This document shows positions 20,818 to 31,978 of a DNA stretch of 64,000 bases, one piece after another. A program made the translations under genes and the position numbers. Position 1 is the first letter of the stretch. Every line of letters begins with the position of its first letter. Source of the stretch: Thuidium tamariscinum (taxonomy: Eukaryota; Streptophyta; Bryopsida; Hypnales; Thuidiaceae); contig OX344752.2 of the NCBI GenBank assembly GCA_947034885.2, positions 22,777,386 to 22,841,385 of the forward strand. Reading direction: 5' to 3'. The notes beneath the pieces are model-generated. The model was not told the origin of the DNA. It did not search any database and saw nothing but the letters and a program-made list of their open reading frames with translations.

Positions 20818-22084
20818 GTATTAGGACTTTCCTGTTTTTGTAGTTTTTAACTTAGGAACGGATCAGGAGGAAATCCGGTCCGGTTTAGGAACTTGGAGCG
20901 GGTTGGAATCCGTTCTGGTTCAGAAGTAGGTAGGAACGGATCCGCCGAGCGTTAATCGCGGCGGACTTGTATGGCGCTTTTTGCTTTTTTGCCCATTATT
21001 TAAGTCAGTCCCCTCGCGGTGGACTGGGAGTCTTTTCCTTTGCATTATCTTTGTGTATTTTATTCTCTCTTGCTTTGCGTGTGTATCTCCCGAGTTTGGC
21101 AGGGCGGCGCGACGCGGAGTTAGGAAGGCGCAAGTGGTTTTGCAGGCGACATTCTCCCTTTGGTGCTTATTTTCCGTGTCTGAGTATATGAGAACGGGTA
21201 GAGAAGAGTTGGGAGTGTAACTCTAGCGCCTCAGCGCTTCTAGGACTTAAGATTCCGGGTGAGAAAGCCGTTGTTAGGCTAGACGAGAGGGAAGGATTCC
21301 TTAATCGTGCTAGAGCTCCTGGGTGGGAAACCCAGTTGAGTGTCCGATCTCCTGTGAGGTCTCACCGTCTTTGTGGCAAACGGAAGAGTTCTGGTTGACG
21401 TTGGAATGGACGGATACACTTGTAGCCACCTGGCTCCCCAGGAACGGAAAGTCGCGTCAAAGTCGTTGTAGTATGAGAAGATCGTACGGGGGATCTCTGT
21501 GTGACCTACAGTCCGGATCTTTGTCTGGATTGTTGTGAGGGATCAAACCGGATCTGAAGTAATTTTAGAATTAACGGGTAGAAAGTGGGTCTTCAGCCAC
21601 TATAAGTCACGGAAGGAGCGGTGGGCCTACCGCTCACAAAATCAAGCGGCGACCCCTCTGATGGTAAAACAGAGGCAAAACCAAACCGGATTGAGGAACG
21701 GGTGTGGACGGATCATCCGGAACGGATTGGTCCGAAGAGGAAACCAGGAGCGGAACTCGTTAGGGAGCGGATCCGTTGCAGTCTAACAGAACGGATAAAA
21801 TCCGGGAAACCGGAAAAGTGAAGGAACGGATCCGTTCCGGACCAGATTGCGAGGATATCAGTTTTTGAACGGGATAACGGGTTATCGTCTCGGGTTAATT
21901 GTGTATTTCCGGTTCTAGATCTAGAACCGGATTATAGAGTTTTAGGAGTTGTCCTATCTTAATCGCTTAACTAAGCCAGATACTTCACAGAATCTCGCGG
22001 GTTCGATCTTTAGAGTCACTTAGTTATACTCTACAGTGATTTTTGTGAGTATAACAGGGAATTTACTTACCCTGTGTTGCGACA

Positions 22085-22089
22085 GCGAG
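22085..22089. repeat. Right target-site duplication GCGAG
   Basis: Exact copy of 8933-8937, directly after the CA end of the 3' LTR. Confidence 0.95.
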
Positions 22090-22832
22090 CATGGAACCTT
22101 AGAAAGGCGTCTAGGTTTCCGTCCTCGTGATGAGGAAGCTCCTCTGACAGCTGGATCTTGAATTACTGGTACAGGGGCAATTTGTGGAGCAACCCGTATT
22201 GGCCTTGGAGCATGTGTGCCATCGGAATGACTATCTTCTTCAGATTCCGATGTGATAACTTCGATGACACTCTTATCGAAAGGATCTTTTTGAACTGGTC
22301 CAAGTCCACCCTCCGGAAACTTCAAGACTCCTCTTGGTATTGATCCAATCTCTGGAGGTCAAACATACATACTTTCCTTGATGGTGGACCAATCCACTTC
22401 TTTTTTTAAAACCACCTCAGCATACGCTCCTCGAGCAATGGAAAGCGTGACTTCATTCCTTTCTACAAAAGGAGTGTTGTAGAGGACTTGCCAAATTTCG
22501 ATGCACCTTTGAACAAAAGGCGGATTTTCACAATATTTCAAGTTCGCCTTGTTTGTGTGCCAATTGTGATGATGGCGCCATGCCGGAAACAATTTCCCAA
22601 TGTGACACCATTCAATGTAGTCTTCGCAGATTTGAATTGACCAAGGTTCCTCCTCCTCGCTCCAGCCTTTAAATGCGGGGTGATCAGGATTGTTCAACAC
22701 GTGTAATCGCTTGCGATGAGTATTGCCCCTGCGCTTCCGATTTTTGTCTAGTATAGACTTCCTCGCAGCATAAGTGATTCGTGCATTGCGTGGAACAACG
22801 GGGGGCACCTCCGGGGTCTGCTCTATAGCCAT
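22085..22832 (-). pseudogene. Gene B, N-terminal part: conserved transposon-type domain
   Basis: Starts at ATG 22832-22830. A basic N-terminus is followed by the conserved domain: FKGW, EEPWSIQ, YIEWCHIGKLFPAWRH, NKANLKYC and KKEVDWSTIK. It is clearly homologous to gene A. The frame is interrupted by TGA at 22361-22359, then continues in the same frame through an acidic Ser/Glu/Asp-rich linker up to the gypsy insertion, and beyond it at 8932. Gene A has a stop at a comparable place after the same domain. A TATA box (22990-22996, minus strand) lies about 160 bp upstream, preceded by the GC-box array. Function is unknown; the complete gene would also carry a RING-H2 finger. Confidence 0.6.
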
Positions 22833-22980
22833 GAGATAAGTTGGTGTTCAAAACACCAATAAGGAAACGTGGATGAATGAAGAAAGATGTAATTATTCAA
22901 CCCGAAGTTAATGCATGCAGCCAATGAAGGATGCAAGACAAAGAGCCTCAATGGAGAATGAATGTATCAATGACTTGTGC

Positions 22981-23280
22981 GAACACGGCTTTATATGGGC
23001 GAGTACGAGTAAAATCTAGGGCGCGTGCAAATCAGAGGCGACCACGGGTGGCGCCAGGGCGACTACGGCTTAGGGCGACCGTGGCTGCGGCTAGGGCGAC
23101 CGCGGCTGTGGATGGGGCGACTTCGGGTGAGCCGCGGTCGCCTAATCCTGCAATCGCCCCTAGCGCGGTCGCCCCCACGTTAAACCGCTACCCGTAGTCG
23201 CCTAGCCACAGTCGCCCTGACCCGCGGTCGCCCTAGCCGTAGTCGCCCTGATCGCTATACCCGCATGCGCCCTAAATTTT
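22981..23280. promoter_or_regulatory. Inverted GC-box array between gene B and the SUVR-like gene
   Basis: GC-rich island of GGGCGACCGCGGC boxes. They run in one orientation from about 23010 to 23110 and flip to GCGGTCGCC orientation from about 23115 to 23270, making a roughly palindromic cluster. On the minus strand CATATAAA (22990-22997) gives a TATA box for gene B. A perfect G-box CACGTG lies just outside at 23312-23317 on the SUVR side. The array could act on both divergent genes. Confidence 0.5.
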
Positions 23281-23403
23281 GCCACGCGGGCATCCAGGTG
23301 GCATTATTTTCCACGTGGTAATTTTAAAAAGTCAAAGGTAAATTTGACTTTTATGGACGTCGTGGAGGGTCTACTGGACGTTTCGTGACGTCGCGATGTC
23401 GCA

Positions 23404-25140
23404 ATGTCCGGCAGAACAACCCTGGACGTGCGGGTGGAGCAAGATGAAAGGGTGAAGAAGCGCCATTCCAGTGGCTCAAAGAAGAGGAAAAAAAGCTCAG
23501 AAGTTGCTGAGGAAGAAACTTATCCTACATCCATGGAGAACCTCTACTCAGCAAAAGCTACTACTCTCACTGCCCTCAGTGAAATGGTCATGAAGGAGGA
23601 TGGTGAAGATGGGGGTGACGTCAGTGCTCAAGAGGGAGTTCAGGTTGTTGGTGAAGATGCTGGTCGTGACAAGTGTGAGGTTGGTGGTAAAGCAGATTAT
23701 CCAGAAAAGGAAGTGTCAGAGGCTCCGTCAAAGGCTGCAAGTGCAGCAATTAGAGTGAAGACAAGGTCACAGGATAAAGTTCCGCTAACAACCCAGGTAA
23801 AGAAGCGGAAGAAGCGTCGTTGCACCTGAAGACAGTAAGATTATGTAGAAGATGTAGCCTTAGTTTTGTATTTTGCCTCTTGCATATTGCAATGAGGCTC
23901 CTGAAACAAAGGCATATGTCAGTCATGACTGCTCTCTTATTATTATTTTCATTGTCAATTTTGTGCTTGGAGGTTGTTTACTAATTCATGCATGCTAATT
24001 GCTTCTATACATCATGGTTGTAGGTACACTTTTCTTTGAGTTCATTTGAAGTTGTAGGTGGCTTACTTTGTGCCATTGATGCTTACGTGCTGATGTTGGT
24101 TTGGAAACCATACCAAGCTGTGGCTTGGTTTGATCCTCGAGATTTGTCAAGGGGAATGGAGCCTATTCCCATCCCAGTGTGTGATCCGAATGCCTCCATT
24201 ATGCCATTTCGGTACATGGCAAGCAACAGGGTCCACAATAAGGCTTCGTTGAAGTTGAGCCTTTTTTCAAAAAAACTGGGCTTCTCCTGTACCTGTGAGA
24301 CCCCAGATTGTTTAACATCTCATGTGCTTTGTGAGTGTGGAAGGTCATCAGGTGGAGAAATTGCCTACAAGGAAGGAGGCATCCTCAAAGACTCCTTTCT
24401 TCGGCAGCAAGGGGTTCAGGGTGACACCGGTAGAAGGAACAAAACATCGTGTCTTTCCAATGTTGGGTTTCAGGGCAGGTCATGCAGATTTATTAGAGAA
24501 TGCAGTGTGAGGTGTAGATGCCACAATAAATGTGGTAATCATGTCGTTCAGCAGGGAGTGAAGTATGCTGTAGAGATTTTCCAAACTGCTCATGTTGAAT
24601 GGGGGGTGAGGTCAAGTAGGACCATTCCAAGAGGTGCGTTTGTTTTTGAGTTGGTTGGAGAAATTCTCACAAATGCTGAGATGATTGTTAGAAGTCTTGT
24701 AGCCCTGGCTGGGTCATCTTTTGCGATTCAATTGGATGTTGATAGTGCCACGGAAGCCAAGCTTGATGACAACACTGCCCTTTGTATCGATTCTTCTTTT
24801 TTTGGCAATGTGGCACGCTTTGTGAACCACAGGTTTGTCATCTACATATCTCAAACATTGTCCTTCATGTTTAATGGTTTTGTAGTGTTAATTTGTCACT
24901 AATGGACTGGAAGTTGAATGTAGGTGTGGAGATGCAAATTTGATCCAAATTCCGGTGCAGATTGATGAATGGGACAAGAGCCTGTATCGTGTTGCATTCT
25001 TCACCAATCGAGACATCTCAATGCAAGAGGAGTTAACATGGGATTATAATTGTGACTTCAACTTTAAAGACCCTACTTTGCCATGTTTTGTTTGCAAATG
25101 TGGGAGTCCGTTTTGTAGGGATAGAACCTCTTCTGTATAA
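23404..25140 (+). CDS. SUVR-type histone H3K9 methyltransferase-like gene (pre-SET, SET, post-SET)
   Basis: Inferred exons are 23404-23796, 24024-24832 and 24924-25140. Introns are GT-AG and phases match (0/0, then 2/2), giving 472 residues. The N-terminus is basic and nuclear-like (KKRHSSGSKKRKK). From about residue 165 it follows the plant SUVR1/2/4 pattern: DLSRGMEPIPI, then a Cys-rich pre-SET region (about 220-300). The SET domain has WGVR, GEILTN, NVARFVNHRCGDAN and ELTWDY, and the post-SET CKCGSPFCRDR ends the protein. The cofactor and zinc motifs look complete, so activity is plausible. The WIYLD domain usual at the N-terminus of SUVR1/2/4 is not seen; it may lie in an unseen 5' exon or be lost. 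SUVR proteins act in heterochromatin and transposon silencing. The exon 1 assignment is the least certain. Confidence 0.75.
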
Positions 25141-25992
25141 AAATGTAGAATTGAAGGCCCAAAGATGGAGTGGGTGTTTAGGGAATATAGAATTGAAAGT
25201 ACATGAAAGAAGTAGAACAACAATTTCAGAAGTTTTTGCCATTCAGTTACGATATAGGGGAAGCCGTGGCTAAATGTAATAAATAGAAAACAATTCAGAT
25301 GCCCTTCAGTGAACAACAGAACAGCTAAGCCTTGATTACTAATTTTCTTTGAGTATTTCTAAATACTCTTTTTCTACAGTGACACATTACTTCTACATAC
25401 TCACCTCGTCCAATGTATTGTGCTTCTAATTATGTATTGCTTACATTGAAACTCAGCCTCCAGATATGTAAGAAAATGAAGTTCTCAGCAAATGCCTTAG
25501 GTTCTGAATTCCAATGAAGCAACAAGGCAACTCAAGAAGAACAGTATCCAGTAAAGTAGTAACAGTTAGAATAGATTTAATGACGAAGCCTTCACAAACC
25601 ATCCCAATACTCTTTATATACCCTGAAATACTTTAAGTACCCTCTGAGTACTCAAAATACTCTAGGTAGCTTTAAAACAGCACAGATGCATTGGAAGAGT
25701 AACAGCACATTGAAAAAACTATTTAACATTACAGACAAAATTATCTCAAGAATCAGAATAGGATTTGAACAAAAATATAATTAGATGTATGAATGAAGAA
25801 ATCAAATGCAATGGTGAATGTATGAATGGTGTAACTAGAATTGCTAATAGGTCCTTAGACTAAGTTAAGAATGTCCATTTTGGGACATCTCCAAGTATTC
25901 CTGCATAATAGGAAATTGGCACGAAATAAATGAGAGGCTATCAATTTAGAAAAGTTATGTCATCCCTTGAAAACCAGTATTTAAGCCTATCC
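25141..25992. other. Noncoding region with AGTAYT motif cluster
   Basis: No gene seen. Between about 25345 and 25680 there are many AGTATT, AATACT, AGTACT and AGTACC motifs, as in the noncoding parts of the transposon region at 28.9-34.3 kb. It may be an outer part of the same or a related element. Confidence 0.4.
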
Positions 25993-26209
25993 AAACCTGA
26001 AAGAATCCCAGATTAGGTGGAATAGAGAGGGCCGTCCTCTCTACCTTTTTCAATAGGCCTTTTTCCGTTCTGTTTGTTTCAGGCTCTTATCTCTCTCCAC
26101 TTGCCAGCTAAAGCTTGGCTGTTCTGTGTTTCTCCTAAATTATATTTAATACAATGGGCACTCCGTAGTTGTTCAAAAAGAAACAAAAAACAAAAACCTG
26201 AAGGAATCC
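25993..26209 (+). mobile_element. Short A-tailed retroposon (SINE or truncated LINE) with 16-bp target duplication
   Basis: The insert is 26009-26193 (185 bp). It is flanked by AAACCTGAAAGAATCC (25993-26008) and AAACCTGAAGGAATCC (26194-26209), one mismatch. The insert ends in an A-rich tail after GTTCAAAAAG. Long duplications beginning with A and an A-rich 3' end are the mark of LINE-type target-primed insertion. The 3' end resembles that of the insert at 28605-28798. Confidence 0.7.
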
Positions 26210-26439
26210 TTTCCAAATATTTTGCCTTTCATGTGTTCATAGCAGATCCTTCAAATAAATGTCAGAAACTTTGCTTTTAAGGTAATTGGACACGTTTAAT
26301 TATGTAGAGAGCTCAGCAAGGAATAGAGAATAGCTTTCTGAAATAAATTTATTAGAATCAAGTGTCTAATACTTTCTAAAGTTTTTTAGATGACGAGAAA
26401 ACCTTCACCACAATAATGCAAAAAAAACAGTCACCTTTT

Positions 26440-28210
26440 CTTAAGGAATGACGTTGCCATTTGGATCCCCATTCATTTCAATATCACATCCTTTTTACCC
26501 TTTTTTCGTTAAATGAAGGTCCCATGGAGGACCTCATTTAAGAATCTATCACATTTCCCCCCTTTTTTTTTTCTTTTTTAAAGAAGGTCCCATGGAGGAC
26601 CTCATTTAAGAATCTATCACATTTCCCCCCTTTTTTTTTTCTTTTTTAAAGAAGGTCCCATGGGGGACCTCATTAAACCCTATATCACATTCCTTTTTTT
26701 TTATAAATTTTAATGAAGGTCCCATGGGGGACCTCGTTTAGTCCTCTATCACATTCCCTTTTTTTTTTAATTTTTTAATGAAGGTCCCATGGGGGACCTC
26801 ATTTAACTCAATATTGCATACCACATTTTTTTCAAATAGAGGTCCCATGGATACACCTACACATGCCTCACATGGTTTACAATCACATGATATTGAATAA
26901 ATGAGGTCTCCAATGCCACCTTCATTTAAGAAAAGAAAAGAGAAAAGGAATGTAATATTGGATTAAATGAGGTCCCCATGGGACCTTCATTTAAGAAGAA
27001 AAAAAAAGGGGGGAATGTGATATAGGATTAAATGAGGTCCCCCATGGGACCTCCATTAAAAAAGAAAAAAAAGGAAATGTGATATATTCTTAAATGAGGT
27101 GGTCCCCCATGGGACCTTCATTTAAGAAAAAAAAAAAGGGAATGTGATATAGGATTAAGTGAGGTCCCCATGAGACCTTCATTAAAATTTAAAAAAAAGA
27201 AGGGAATGTGATATATTCTTAAATGAGGTGGTCCCCCATGGGACCTTCATTTAAGAAGAAAAAAAAAGGGGGGAATGTGATATAGGATTAAATGAGGTCC
27301 CCCATGGGACCTCCATTAAAAAAGAAAAAAAAGGGAATGTGATATATTCTTAAATGAGGTGGTCCCCCATGGGACCTTCATTTAAGAAAAAAGAAAAAGG
27401 GAATGTGATATAGGATTAAGTGAGGTCCCCCATGGGACCTCCGTCAAAAACAAGAAAAAGGGAATGTGATATAGGATTAAGTGAGGTCCCCCATGGGACC
27501 TCCGTCAAAAGCAAGAAAAAGGGAATGTGATATATTCTTAAATGAGGTGGTCCCGCATGGGACCTTCATTTAAGAGGGAAAAAAAAAGGGAATGTAATAT
27601 TGGATTAAATGAGGTCCTCCGTGGGACCTTCATTTAAGAAGAAAAAAAAAGGGGGGGAATGTGATATTGGATTAAGTGAGGTCCCCCATGGGACCTTCAT
27701 TTAAAAAGAAATGTAATATTGAATTAAATGAGGTCCCCCACATATGGAACCTTTATTTAAAGAAAAAAAAGAAAGGGGAATGTGATATTGGATTAAATGA
27801 GGTCTTTAATTAGGCCGTCATTCAAGATAACAAAAATGTAATATTGACTTAAATGGGGTCCCCCATGGAACCCTCGTTTAAAGAAGAAAAAGAAAAGGAA
27901 AACAATATTGAGTTAAATGAGGTCTGTAATGGGAGCTTCATTTAAGAGAAAAAACAAAACGGGTGTGATTTTGCTTTAAGTGAGGTCCGTAGTAAGACCA
28001 TCATTTATTAAATGGGAAAAAACAAAGGGAATGTGATATAGGATTAAATGTAGTTTGCAATGGGACCTTCACTTAAGAAAGGGGGGGAGGAGGGTGGAAT
28101 ATTAGATTAAATGAGGTCTTGAATGGAACCTCATTTAAGAGAATTTAAAAAAAAAAGTCATATTGAATAGATTGAGGACCCCAATGGGAAATTCATTTTT
28201 AACAAAAAGA
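26440..28210. repeat. Fold-back element made of about 65-bp tandem units
   Basis: The left arm (about 26505-26850) holds about six units reading GAAGGTCCCATGGRGGACCTCATTT followed by a T-rich stretch. After a short centre (about 26860-26895) the orientation flips, and about 20 units reading AATGAGGTCCCCCATGGGACC, an A-rich stretch and GGGAATGTGATAT follow to about 28200. Each unit core is itself palindromic (GGTCCC-N-ATGGGACC). Unit variants alternate (TATAGGATT versus TATATTCTT; GAGGTCC versus GAGGTGGTCC), showing higher-order expansion. The outer units are the most decayed. No coding frame. Confidence 0.85.
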
Positions 28211-28588
28211 AAAATATCTTTTAGCATTATTAGGGTTATGGATTTCTCCTCATCTTCTACTTAATAAGGATGTACTCCATTGCTTGCGAAGGTCTTTACA
28301 TAATAAAAAGTGTCTTATTAATAAAAAAAGGAAAGTTTTTGACATTTCTTTGAAGGATTTCTTATTGATCCACAAAAGACAAAAAATATATTGAAGGGAT
28401 GGGTTTGGAGAGGTTTCTATACAACCTCTCAAGGGATGATACAATTTTGCTAAAAACAATAGTCCTAAAACTGATAGGCTCAAAATCTAATTTGTATTCT
28501 CAATTGATGCAAAATACTTCTTTAAAATTTTCCTTCAGATTTAAAGTAAGACCTCGAATTGAGAAATTATTGAACAATTACTGATTTC
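28211..28588. other. AT-rich spacer, no gene seen
   Basis: Only short low-complexity frames; no motif or structure recognised. Confidence 0.4.
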
Positions 28589-28814
28589 AAAATCCATGAG
28601 GCAATTCTCTCCTAGGCTGATAATTTGCTCTGGGCAGGTGTGGGCTGGTTTTCCCTAGGGTTGCTTCATTCGTTTATGTCTGCTTAGCATGCTGTGTTGG
28701 AAAAAAAAAGAAAGGAAAAAAATTTCACCTAGGTTCACCCTTAGTTTGATGTACTGTTTCCCTTTCAATGGAAATTGTCCATTTGTTTCAAAAAGAAAAA
28801 AATCCATGAGGCAA
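28589..28814 (+). mobile_element. Second short A-tailed retroposon with perfect 16-bp target duplication
   Basis: The insert is 28605-28798 (194 bp), flanked by AAAATCCATGAGGCAA at 28589-28604 and 28799-28814, a perfect duplication. The insert ends GTTTCAAAAAGAAAA. The 3' part (CAATGG, then GTTTCAAAAAG) resembles the insert at 26009-26193. Clear Pol III A and B boxes were not found, so a truncated LINE end is as likely as a SINE. Confidence 0.75.
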
Positions 28815-28879
28815 CTAAAAGGGAAGAATGAAAATAGAGTGCAAGGCATGGCTTTCTAATAAAAATATAAAGAGCATTC

Positions 28880-29006
28880 AGAAACACTCGGAGGTAGACA
28901 TTAAAGAAACTAAAAGTATCAAAAAATACTATCAATACACTGGAGCTACCTACAAGTATACATTAAAGTACTAGTAGTACCAAAAAATACTAACAATACC
29001 AAGAAA
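28880..29006. other. AGTAYT motif cluster, 3' flank of transposase gene
   Basis: Repeated AATACT, AGTATC, AGTACT and AGTACC within about 120 bp directly downstream of the transposase stop. Confidence 0.45.
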
Positions 29007-29885
29007 CTAATCCTCTTGGAACGCCCACCAATCATGCAGAGCATCTTGACATACTCTTACACTTTCACTGGACATCTTGTAAACTGGAGAGCCCTTGGCC
29101 CTGTGAGCAACCAAAACCATGGGAAATTTACATGCCCTAACAAGATGTGCATCCACATGCGCATCTATAGCTCTGTCACATGATACATACGTTTTATCTC
29201 CACAGCCATGTTTCTTGAAGTACTTGGCCTTCAGAACTTCATCCCCTGCAACAAAGACCCCACCCCAAGGACACTGGAGGGGCTCCTGCAGCTCGAATTT
29301 AGATCTTGTACACTGCAAAATGTAAAAGTCCACACCATCTTCATTTTCCTCTTTTGCTGGTATCATGAAATTATCACCCACCTCAACCAAATCTCCTAAT
29401 TCTAGTGACACACCATCATGCACCCAGTTAGCCTCATCACCCATTTCCTCCATTTGTGTAGCAAGCAAAGTAGCACTCTCTGGAACTAGCCTCTCAATGT
29501 CCCAATCCTGCACATGAGAGGAGTTCAAGCAATTAGCCCAATCACAATCAATGCATGATGTACAGAAACAAGACAAAGCTCGAGTCCTCAAAAGAGTAGG
29601 ATCAGTGAGAGAGAAGCCCATAATGGAGTAAAGTGACTTAGATCCAGGCAAAGTTTTGCATCGGATGCTGGGATCATTGTGTGGAACTTCTGTCTCTCCA
29701 ATGTGCCAGAATACACGAGAGAGGGGAGGGGCCATGTTCAGCTAGGTCTGCTTGTAGGAACTCTGAACTCGCTCAGTGTACTTCTCTTGAAAGAAGTCAA
29801 CAACTTGTGAAGCATTAGCCAATTGCCTCAGAGGATTTTGAGTTTGCTCTACTCTTAGAGCCCGTTTCACTATTGCACCAGCTCC

Positions 29886-30239
29886 ATCCACTAGAAGAAA
29901 ACTATGTTGTATTTGACAAAAACTGTGTTGAAACTGTGTTGCATTCAACGTAATGCGTGGAGTGGATTGTGTTGAAGTCCTGCTTTGTTATGCGGAATTT
30001 TTCATTCTAACATAAAATCTGTGTTTTCCTTGTTGAATTCTACATTTTCCTTGTTCAATTTTGTGGTAACACCTTGGAATGCAGAATTTTGCGTTATGAA
30101 GGGAGAACTCAACACAATTCACTCCACACGTTACGTTGAAAACAACGTAGTCCCAACACAGTTTTTGTTAAATAAAACGCAGGTTTGGCAAGTTTAACGC
30201 AGTTTTATATATGAATAGTGTAGTTTTCTTCTAGTGATC
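29886..30239. mobile_element. CACTA-type MITE, 348 bp, inside the transposase gene
   Basis: The element is 29889-30236 with perfect 16-bp terminal inverted repeats CACTAGAAGAAAACTA and 3-bp duplications ATC at 29886-29888 and 30237-30239. The CACTA start and 3-bp duplication define the CACTA (En/Spm) group. Sub-terminal parts are also inverted (for example ACAAAAACTGTGTTG on both sides), so almost the whole element can fold back. No coding capacity. Confidence 0.9.
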
Positions 30240-31274
30240 CCACTCTCCCTTGCCATGAGCACTCTCAAAATAGTTCCACCTCATGTAGCATCCCTTTGTG
30301 AGCATGGGATATCTTGCCACAAAATACATGGCTATGGCACATTTAAACTGACCACTGCACCCATCACTATACACCCAATGCTCATTAGGAATGAATCCAG
30401 AGTCCTCCAACCAGTCCCAATGCAAGAGCAAGCAATGTTGAACAAAAGCAGAATCATGACTTTTGTCATCTGAGATATAGAAGTGGGTCTGCTTCATGAC
30501 ACTTTCACCTTCCTTCCACATAGTAATATGAACAAGGATGGTTATAGATGTGCTAAAATAGTAAAGACTTTGCACTTCATTCTGAATAGCAAAGGTATAA
30601 TTTTCAACAAAATCAATGTGAGATACAAGTACTCCCTCTGGAATGTTCTTCATCATGAGTTGGCATTGCTCATCTTGCCACCTTGCTTTGAAGTTGTGAG
30701 TGATGAATGTGGAGACTGTCTTCTCCATATAGGCCAAGAATTCTTGCACAGGGGTGTCCTTGAAAGCCTCCCTCAATCGCTTCTTGGGCTTCCCAGTCCT
30801 TTGATCAATTCCAACCTCGTAGTATTCAAAGCACTTCCACTTCACAGTAAATGAGTCAGTACTGGTTAGCTCTAAAGGGCAAAGGGCAAATAATTGAAAT
30901 CCACAATGTGGACACTCACCCATGAGGCATTCAAGCTTGTGCCAGACATCCAGTTCCCCTTTAGGACATACACAGGACTCCCACATTAAAGTGATCCGCA
31001 TGAAAACTGCCTCATGTGCATGACAAACCCTTGGAATGTCACCCTTACAAATAGAACATTCACATGTGCAAGAAATACTACAATGTAACCCCCTTTGCTT
31101 ATCTCTGAGAAGGCTCAATGCAATCATCATGAAGTCCATCTGAACATGATAGATACAGCAGCAAGTGTTTCGTTCCTTCAGTTTCCGAATAAACCAGGGT
31201 TTCAGCCTCTCAAAAGCTCTTTGCCGCACACTGCATTCTGGATGAGCCTCCTTGAAACGCAAGAAGAATGTTGT

Positions 31275-31978
31275 CTGTCACCCAAGAAAAACGTACTAAA
31301 AGTGGTTATACTCATTATACCTAAAGTAATTAAATGCAATACAACCGAAAAAGAAAGAGTCACAATGTGTACATATGATGTATAGTAAGTATTTATAGTA
31401 CTAGATCTCCAATACACAAAGTACGTTAGTACTTCAAACATACTAACCAATATACTAAGTATTTATCTCACACACACAAAAATACTGACAGTACTTCAAA
31501 AATACTAATCCACAGTACTAATTACTTAGTAACCACAGACCCCAGAATTTCACCTGGTGCAAAAAGTGATCATAGTATGTATCCTTTCAACTTGTGAGTG
31601 CATGAAGAGTATAGACTTCAAACACAAATTTTGACTACGTACTTTCAGTGATCTCTTTCATACTCAGAGAGAAAACTAGGAGTACCGTTCCAATACAAAC
31701 GAAGGAGCTGCATAGTATATAGTATACAAAATTCTTGTACTACTGATACCACTTTGAGTATTGACATTTTTTTGTGCCTACATCAATACAGTCTGCCGTT
31801 CACAAGTATAGAAATGAAAAACATAGAGCTCTGAGTATACCCTCTATGACATAGATGAGGTTGAATTTTAAATCTGAAATTGCATACAATATTGCAAACA
31901 GCACACAATGTGTACAACTTCAAAGGAAGATGAAGAGGAACTAAGTATTGTATAATTTAAAAGGGAGTTGAAGATTAT
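31275..31978 (-). other. Intron 1 of the transposase gene, dense in AGTAYT motifs
   Basis: The acceptor is intact (…GACAG before 31274); the donor position reads CAG-ATAATC where CAG-GTAATC is expected. Between 31380 and 31560 about eleven AGTATT, AATACT or AGTACT/G motifs occur, far above chance. Confidence 0.5.

Larger units (their letters stand above)
8938..22084 (+). mobile_element. Complete young Ty3/gypsy LTR retrotransposon (Tat/Athila-like, no chromodomain)
   Basis: The 13,147-bp element has all expected parts in order: 5' LTR (8938-12560), tRNA-Asp type primer site, gag, pol (protease, reverse transcriptase, RNase H, integrase), polypurine tract and 3' LTR (18462-22084), flanked by GCGAG. 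The LTRs start TG and end CA. They have equal length and differ, by eye, only at 9770/19294 (T/C) and 12420/21944 (G/A), so insertion is very recent. The pol C-terminus has the GPF-type motif but no chromodomain, and the tRNA-Asp type primer site plus RT motifs point to the Tat/Athila side of the gypsy tree (inference). It sits in antisense inside gene B. Two features are unusual: each LTR contains a two-part gene, and the gag-pol boundary carries a readthrough-like UGA-CGG stem-loop. The main frames are open, so the copy may still be competent. Confidence 0.95.
18462..22084 (+). repeat. 3' LTR (3,623 bp)
   Basis: Matches the 5' LTR in full with two differences found by eye (19294 C versus 9770 T, which changes Ser to Pro in the LTR gene; and 21944 A versus 12420 G). 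TATA box at 18775-18781. It ends TTGCGACA at 22084, followed by the GCGAG duplication. Its outward promoter could transcribe the flanking plus strand, which is antisense to gene B and toward the SUVR-like gene. Confidence 0.95.

Noticed and set aside
26440..28210. CRISPR-like regular array
   Set aside because: The units are adjacent and continuous rather than spacer-separated, change orientation, and lie in a plant nuclear genome.
31275..31978. U12-type AT-AC intron in the transposase gene
   Set aside because: The start ATAATC does not fit the U12 donor and the end is AG; a mutated GT donor is simpler.
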